Assembly (NCBI GenBank): GCA_013362195.1
Contig: JABFWM010000611.1
Location: forward strand, 1 to 9,906
Reading direction: 5' to 3'
DNA from: Acidobacteriota bacterium
Lineage (GTDB): Bacteria > Acidobacteriota > Vicinamibacteria > Vicinamibacterales > 2-12-FULL-66-21
Length of the DNA stretch: 9,906 nt
The notes beneath the pieces are model-generated. The model searched no databases and was not told the DNA's origin. It saw only the letters and a program-made list of their open reading frames with translations. Below, piece after piece: positions 6,581-9,906 of the stretch. The translations under genes and the position numbers were made by a program. The first letter of the stretch is position 1; every line of letters starts with the position of its first letter.

Positions 6581-8164
6581 ATGACGGTACCAATGGGCTC
6601 GATGGACAGAATGGCGGCGGCGGGCGCCGGCGGCGCGGACGCCGGGGTCCGGCAGTCTGGCGAGATCCGCAAGCTCACCTCGCTCGTCGAGATCAGCCAG
6701 GCGCTGTCGAGCGCGATCAACTTCAAGGCGTCGCTGCACCGCGTCCTCGAGATCCTCGAGAAATCGCATGATGCGGTGCGCAGCGCCGTCGCGATCGCCT
6801 CGGACGACAAGCCGCAGCTGCAAGTGGCGGCGCATGTCGGCACTGGCCGCGACCGCGCCTGGCAGACCGTGGTGCCGGGCGGCGCGCTCGCGTCACAGGT
6901 GCTCGCGAGCGGCCGTCCGCTGGTCGTCCCGCGCGTCAGCCGCGAGCCCGCGCTGGCGGCCGGGCGCGACGGCGAAGACGAGCGCTCGTTCGTCTGCGTG
7001 CCGCTCCTGCTGCATCGGCGCGCGGTCGGCGTGCTCGTCATCGAGTTGCGCTTCAAGCCGGATCGCAATTACGAGCGCACCGCGAAGTTCTTCGGCGTGG
7101 TCGCCTCGATGATCGCCCAGGCGATCAAGGTGCAGCGGCTGATCGAAGCCGACCGCGAGCGGCTGCTCCAGGAAAACGTCCGGCTGCAGGGCGAGCTGCG
7201 TGAACGCTACGATTTCTCGCACATCGTCGGCACCAGCCGCCTGATGCACGACGTCTGCGAGCAGATGACGCAGGTGGCCCGCACCAACACCACCGTGCTC
7301 ATTCGCGGAGAATCCGGAACCGGCAAGGAGCTGATCGCGCAGGCGATCCACTACAACTCGCAGCGCGCGGCGAAGCCGTTCGTGAAGGTCAGCTGCGCGG
7401 CGCTGCCCGATACGCTGATCGAGTCCGAGTTGTTCGGCTACGAGAAGGGGGCGTTCACGGGCGCGAATGCGCGCAAGCAGGGACGGTTCGAGCGCGCCGA
7501 CGGCGGCAGCCTCTTCCTCGACGAGATCGGCGACGTGAACACCGGCGTGCAGGTGAAGCTGCTGCGGGTGCTGCAGGAGCGGGAGTTCGAGCGCCTCGGC
7601 GGAGTCGAGCCGGTGAAGGTGAACGTGCGCCTCATCGCCGCCACCAACAAGAACCTCGAAGACGCGATTGCCGCGGGCACCTTCCGCGAAGACCTGCTCT
7701 ACCGGCTCAACGTGTTCACGATCTACGTGCCGCCGCTGCGCGAGCGCAAGACCGACGTCCTGCTGCTCGCCGATCACTTCCTCGAGCGCCTTGCCGCGGA
7801 TCACCGGAAGCGCATCCGCCGCATCTCGACGCCCGCGATCGACATGCTGATGGCCTATCACTGGCCCGGCAACGTCCGCGAGCTGCAGAACGTCATGGAG
7901 CGTGCGGTGCTGGTCTGCGACGGGGAAGTGCTGCACGTGCATCATCTGCCGCCCACGCTGCAGATGGCCGACACGAGCGACGCCTCTTCGATGCGGTCGC
8001 TCGCGGCATCGCACGCCGCGTTCGAAAAGGACCTGATCCAGGACGCGCTGAAGATGGCGCGCGGCAACCGCGCCAAGGCCGCGCGCCTCCTTCAGGCCAC
8101 GCCGCGGATCGTGAACTACAAGATCAGGAAGTACAAGATCGACTGGCGGCGATTCCAGGCGTGA
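6581..8164 (+). CDS. Sigma-54-dependent activator, GAF-AAA+-HTH (NifA-like architecture)
   Basis: This 527-residue activator of sigma-54 RNA polymerase has a GAF sensor domain (about 30-185), a charged linker likely to be coiled (185-210), the AAA+ domain (213-445) and a C-terminal Fis-type helix-turn-helix (about 480-522). Key motifs are Walker A GESGTGKE (243-250), the sigma-54-contacting GAFTGA loop (290-295), Walker B LFLDEIGD (311-318), the FREDLLYRLNV region (368-378) and sensor II GNVRELQN (430-437). The HTH segment AKAARLLQATPRIVNYKI resembles that of NifA proteins. The Cys pair found between AAA+ and HTH in oxygen-sensitive NifA is missing, and there is no receiver domain, so control is probably by a ligand bound to GAF. 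No nif genes are in the window and the targets are unknown. The gene follows ppc by 161 bases and may have its own promoter. Confidence 0.93.
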   Translation: MTVPMGSMDRMAAAGAGGADAGVRQSGEIRKLTSLVEISQALSSAINFKASLHRVLEILEKSHDAVRSAVAIASDDKPQLQVAAHVGTGRDRAWQTVVPGGALASQVLASGRPLVVPRVSREPALAAGRDGEDERSFVCVPLLLHRRAVGVLVIELRFKPDRNYERTAKFFGVVASMIAQAIKVQRLIEADRERLLQENVRLQGELRERYDFSHIVGTSRLMHDVCEQMTQVARTNTTVLIRGESGTGKELIAQAIHYNSQRAAKPFVKVSCAALPDTLIESELFGYEKGAFTGANARKQGRFERADGGSLFLDEIGDVNTGVQVKLLRVLQEREFERLGGVEPVKVNVRLIAATNKNLEDAIAAGTFREDLLYRLNVFTIYVPPLRERKTDVLLLADHFLERLAADHRKRIRRISTPAIDMLMAYHWPGNVRELQNVMERAVLVCDGEVLHVHHLPPTLQMADTSDASSMRSLAASHAAFEKDLIQDALKMARGNRAKAARLLQATPRIVNYKIRKYKIDWRRFQA

Positions 8165-8410
8165 TGCCCCACGGATAGATCCACCACGGATACTGCCCTG
8201 GCACCATCGTCGCGACAATCAGCCGCAGCGACGGCCAGTGGTCGCCACGTACACGGAGAGAGCGGGGAGGCCGGGGAGATCGCGACCATGGTTTTCTGAA
8301 GCTCACGTTCGCAGCGGCGTCCCTGGTTCTCGCCACACATCAAACGCGCGTGCTCCGCGCCCTCCCCGTGTCCGTCAGTGCACCGGCGCCGGTATGGCCG
8401 CTAGCCGTGT
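8165..8410. other. Intergenic stretch between convergent genes, no gene supported
   Basis: No coding frame here looks real: the short open frames on both strands have no recognisable motif or convincing ribosome binding site. The stretch holds CCACGGATA twice (8169-8177 and 8184-8192), a CACGGAGAGAG-type purine-rich segment around 8251-8280, a perfect 12-base palindrome ACCGGCGCCGGT at 8382-8393, and a 7-base inverted pair CCGTCAG 8372-8378 / CTGACGG 8421-8427 that brackets the stop codon of the glucuronidase gene. None is followed by a T-run, so no intrinsic terminator is evident for either gene. The CCACGGA repeats may be remnants of a dispersed intergenic repeat, but this cannot be shown from one copy. 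Confidence 0.6.
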
Positions 8411-9906
8411 TCAGCGGTCGCTGACGGCGGCGCTCGTCCGTGGGTCGATTTCGATGTAGTCGATCGCCGCGGCGTCCCTGCCGTCAGGGGTCGCCTCGAT
8501 CAGAATCGGCTCGCCTGACTGCAGCTCCACGTCCTCGATGATGCGGCGCATCGACGACGAGCCATCGGGCCTGCTGGCCGGCAGCCGTTCGCTCGCGGTC
8601 CATTCGTCGACGATGCGGCCGTGGATCCAGACGCGGTAGCGCGCCGCGCCGGTGTTCACGTCGAAGTACTGCACGATGACGTCGTGCCGGCCGGCGGGGC
8701 CGTGGTAGGTAAAGGCGGCCGCGCAACTCCCGCCCGCACACTCGATCGCGCCGGTTCCTGAGGCCGCTTCCCACGGCTCGATCGCGACCGCCCTGTAGCC
8801 CTCGAGCTCGGCGTCTTCGGCCTCGAGCCGCCCTGGATAGTTGCCGACACGCCCATTCGCGTCGGCGATCGTCGACGCGCGCGCGAACCATCGCGACACG
8901 GCGTCGCGCCAGACGATCGCCTGTCCTGCCTGATACTCGAGCTGCTTCAGCACGGCCATGTACCGTTCGTCGTCGATCGTGCCCTTCAGGCTTCGCCAGT
9001 CTCGCGCGTATGTCGCGGCCGCGGCCGCGCCCTCGTAATGCGAATCGTAGATGTACTGGATGACCGACGTGCCGGAATGGAGACGATGCGTGTAGGGGAC
9101 GTGGTGCATGAACAGCAGCAGATCGTCCGGGCACCTCTCCAGCGATTCGTACAGGTCGCGGACCGCCGGCGGATATTGGCCGACGAAGCCGGTGCCGGTT
9201 GCGACGCTGCGATCCATGCCGACGCCGTGCGCGTCGGCGCGGTGCCATTGCCCCCAGCCGTTGCGCTCGGAGGCGTCGACGGAGACGCCGTAATGGTTGC
9301 CGACGATGTCGGTCAGTGTCTGGAGACCGAGCGGCCCCGTGTAGTTCTCATAAGTGCGCCACGAGCTGAGAAGCAGCGGCACCACCGTGCCCGCGACGGC
9401 CGGGTCGTTGCGAAAGGTGAGCGTCGTCCATTCCTGTGCGATCTGCTGCGCGCTGAGGTCGGGATTCCACGCGAGACGGCCGAAGCCGTACAGGTTCGCC
9501 TGCGACAAATGATTCCCGAGCCAGCTGTCGCCGTCGCCGACATTGGCGACGCCGACGAACCCTCCCGTCGGCCGGGAGAACGTCCGGCCGGCGACGATGG
9601 ATTTCACCGGAGTGCTGTTGTCGTGCGCGCGGAGATCGAAGTCGAGCACCTCTTTCCACATCGGGATCAGGAACACGGTGTGTCGCGCCTGACCGAAGTA
9701 CTCCTGCGTGATCTGCAGCTCGATCGCCTGGTTCGTGCGCTCGAGTCCGGCGAAGAGCGGCGACGCCGGCTCGCGCACCTGAAAATCGATCGGGCCGTGC
9801 TTGATCTGGATGATGACGTTGGCGTCGAACGCGCCGTCGAGCCCGTGAAAGTTGTCGTAGGCGGCGCGCGCGCGATCGTGCGTCGGGTTCGTCCAGTCCA
9901 TGTGGT
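8411..9906 (-). CDS. GH67 alpha-glucuronidase with C-terminal accessory domain (N-terminal part outside window)
   Basis: The frame runs off the right edge; 497 complete codons are visible before the TGA at 8413-8411. Enzymes of this family remove (4-O-methyl-)glucuronic acid from the ends of xylo-oligosaccharides. Counting from the Met at 9901, GPIDFQ carries Asp39 (codon 9787-9785) and ITQEYFG carries Glu67 (codon 9703-9701). Their 28-residue spacing matches the two catalytic carboxylates known in GH67. The acid catalyst would lie upstream, outside the window. Also typical are NPDLSAQQIAQEW (146-158), GPLGLQTL and HHVPYTHRLHSGTSVIQYIYD (266-286). After residue 356 comes a further 130-residue domain opening RLEAEDAELEGYRAV and closing AAIDYIEI, resembling the tail of long fungal-type enzymes and CBM6/35-like beta-sandwiches. 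Whether there is a signal peptide cannot be seen. The gene converges with the sigma-54 activator. Confidence 0.94.
   Translation of the reverse strand, partial: HMDWTNPTHDRARAAYDNFHGLDGAFDANVIIQIKHGPIDFQVREPASPLFAGLERTNQAIELQITQEYFGQARHTVFLIPMWKEVLDFDLRAHDNSTPVKSIVAGRTFSRPTGGFVGVANVGDGDSWLGNHLSQANLYGFGRLAWNPDLSAQQIAQEWTTLTFRNDPAVAGTVVPLLLSSWRTYENYTGPLGLQTLTDIVGNHYGVSVDASERNGWGQWHRADAHGVGMDRSVATGTGFVGQYPPAVRDLYESLERCPDDLLLFMHHVPYTHRLHSGTSVIQYIYDSHYEGAAAAATYARDWRSLKGTIDDERYMAVLKQLEYQAGQAIVWRDAVSRWFARASTIADANGRVGNYPGRLEAEDAELEGYRAVAIEPWEAASGTGAIECAGGSCAAAFTYHGPAGRHDVIVQYFDVNTGAARYRVWIHGRIVDEWTASERLPASRPDGSSSMRRIIEDVELQSGEPILIEATPDGRDAAAIDYIEIDPRTSAAVSDR

Noticed and set aside
8116..8459. Short open frames of 70-75 codons on both strands in the gap after the activator gene
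   Set aside because: They overlap each other and the neighbouring genes, lack convincing ribosome binding sites and show no motif I recognise.

Overview
The window is GC-rich bacterial chromosomal DNA with five protein genes, two of them cut by the window edges, and three clusters of short palindromic repeats between genes. The organism is probably a soil or plant-litter heterotroph. Gene content, high GC and the style of the palindromes recall Acidobacteriota (Vicinamibacteria-like), but this rests on memory and not on a marker gene.

Left part (1-2155, + strand): the last 237 codons of gltB and all of gltD, the large and small subunits of NADPH glutamate synthase. They overlap by 8 bases. 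From 2156 to 2275 the gene pair converges with the next gene. This gap holds two near-identical 32-base palindromic elements in opposite orientation, a BIME-like arrangement.

Middle (2276-6419): a minus-strand gene for a stand-alone LOR/SDH-type (TIGR00300, ArgZ/AgrE C-terminal-like) ornithine cyclodeaminase, then ppc (phosphoenolpyruvate carboxylase) on the plus strand. The two diverge from about 210 bases that contain four palindromic or half-palindromic units spaced 40-42 bases apart. A perfect TATAAT lies so close to the cyclodeaminase GTG start that its message would be almost leaderless.

Right part (6420-9906): a second palindrome family lies between ppc and a sigma-54 activator (GAF, AAA+ and HTH domains, NifA-like layout). 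This gene converges across an empty 246-base stretch with a minus-strand GH67 alpha-glucuronidase that runs off the right edge and carries an extra C-terminal beta-sandwich-like domain.

Functionally, gltBD fixes ammonium into glutamate, the cyclodeaminase would turn ornithine into proline plus ammonia, and ppc refills oxaloacetate for the 2-oxoglutarate and aspartate that nitrogen assimilation consumes. A sigma-54 activator beside such genes fits carbon/nitrogen control, but no regulatory link is visible in the sequence. The glucuronidase belongs to hemicellulose (glucuronoxylan) breakdown and looks unrelated. No CRISPR array, tRNA, rRNA, insertion sequence or phage gene was found.
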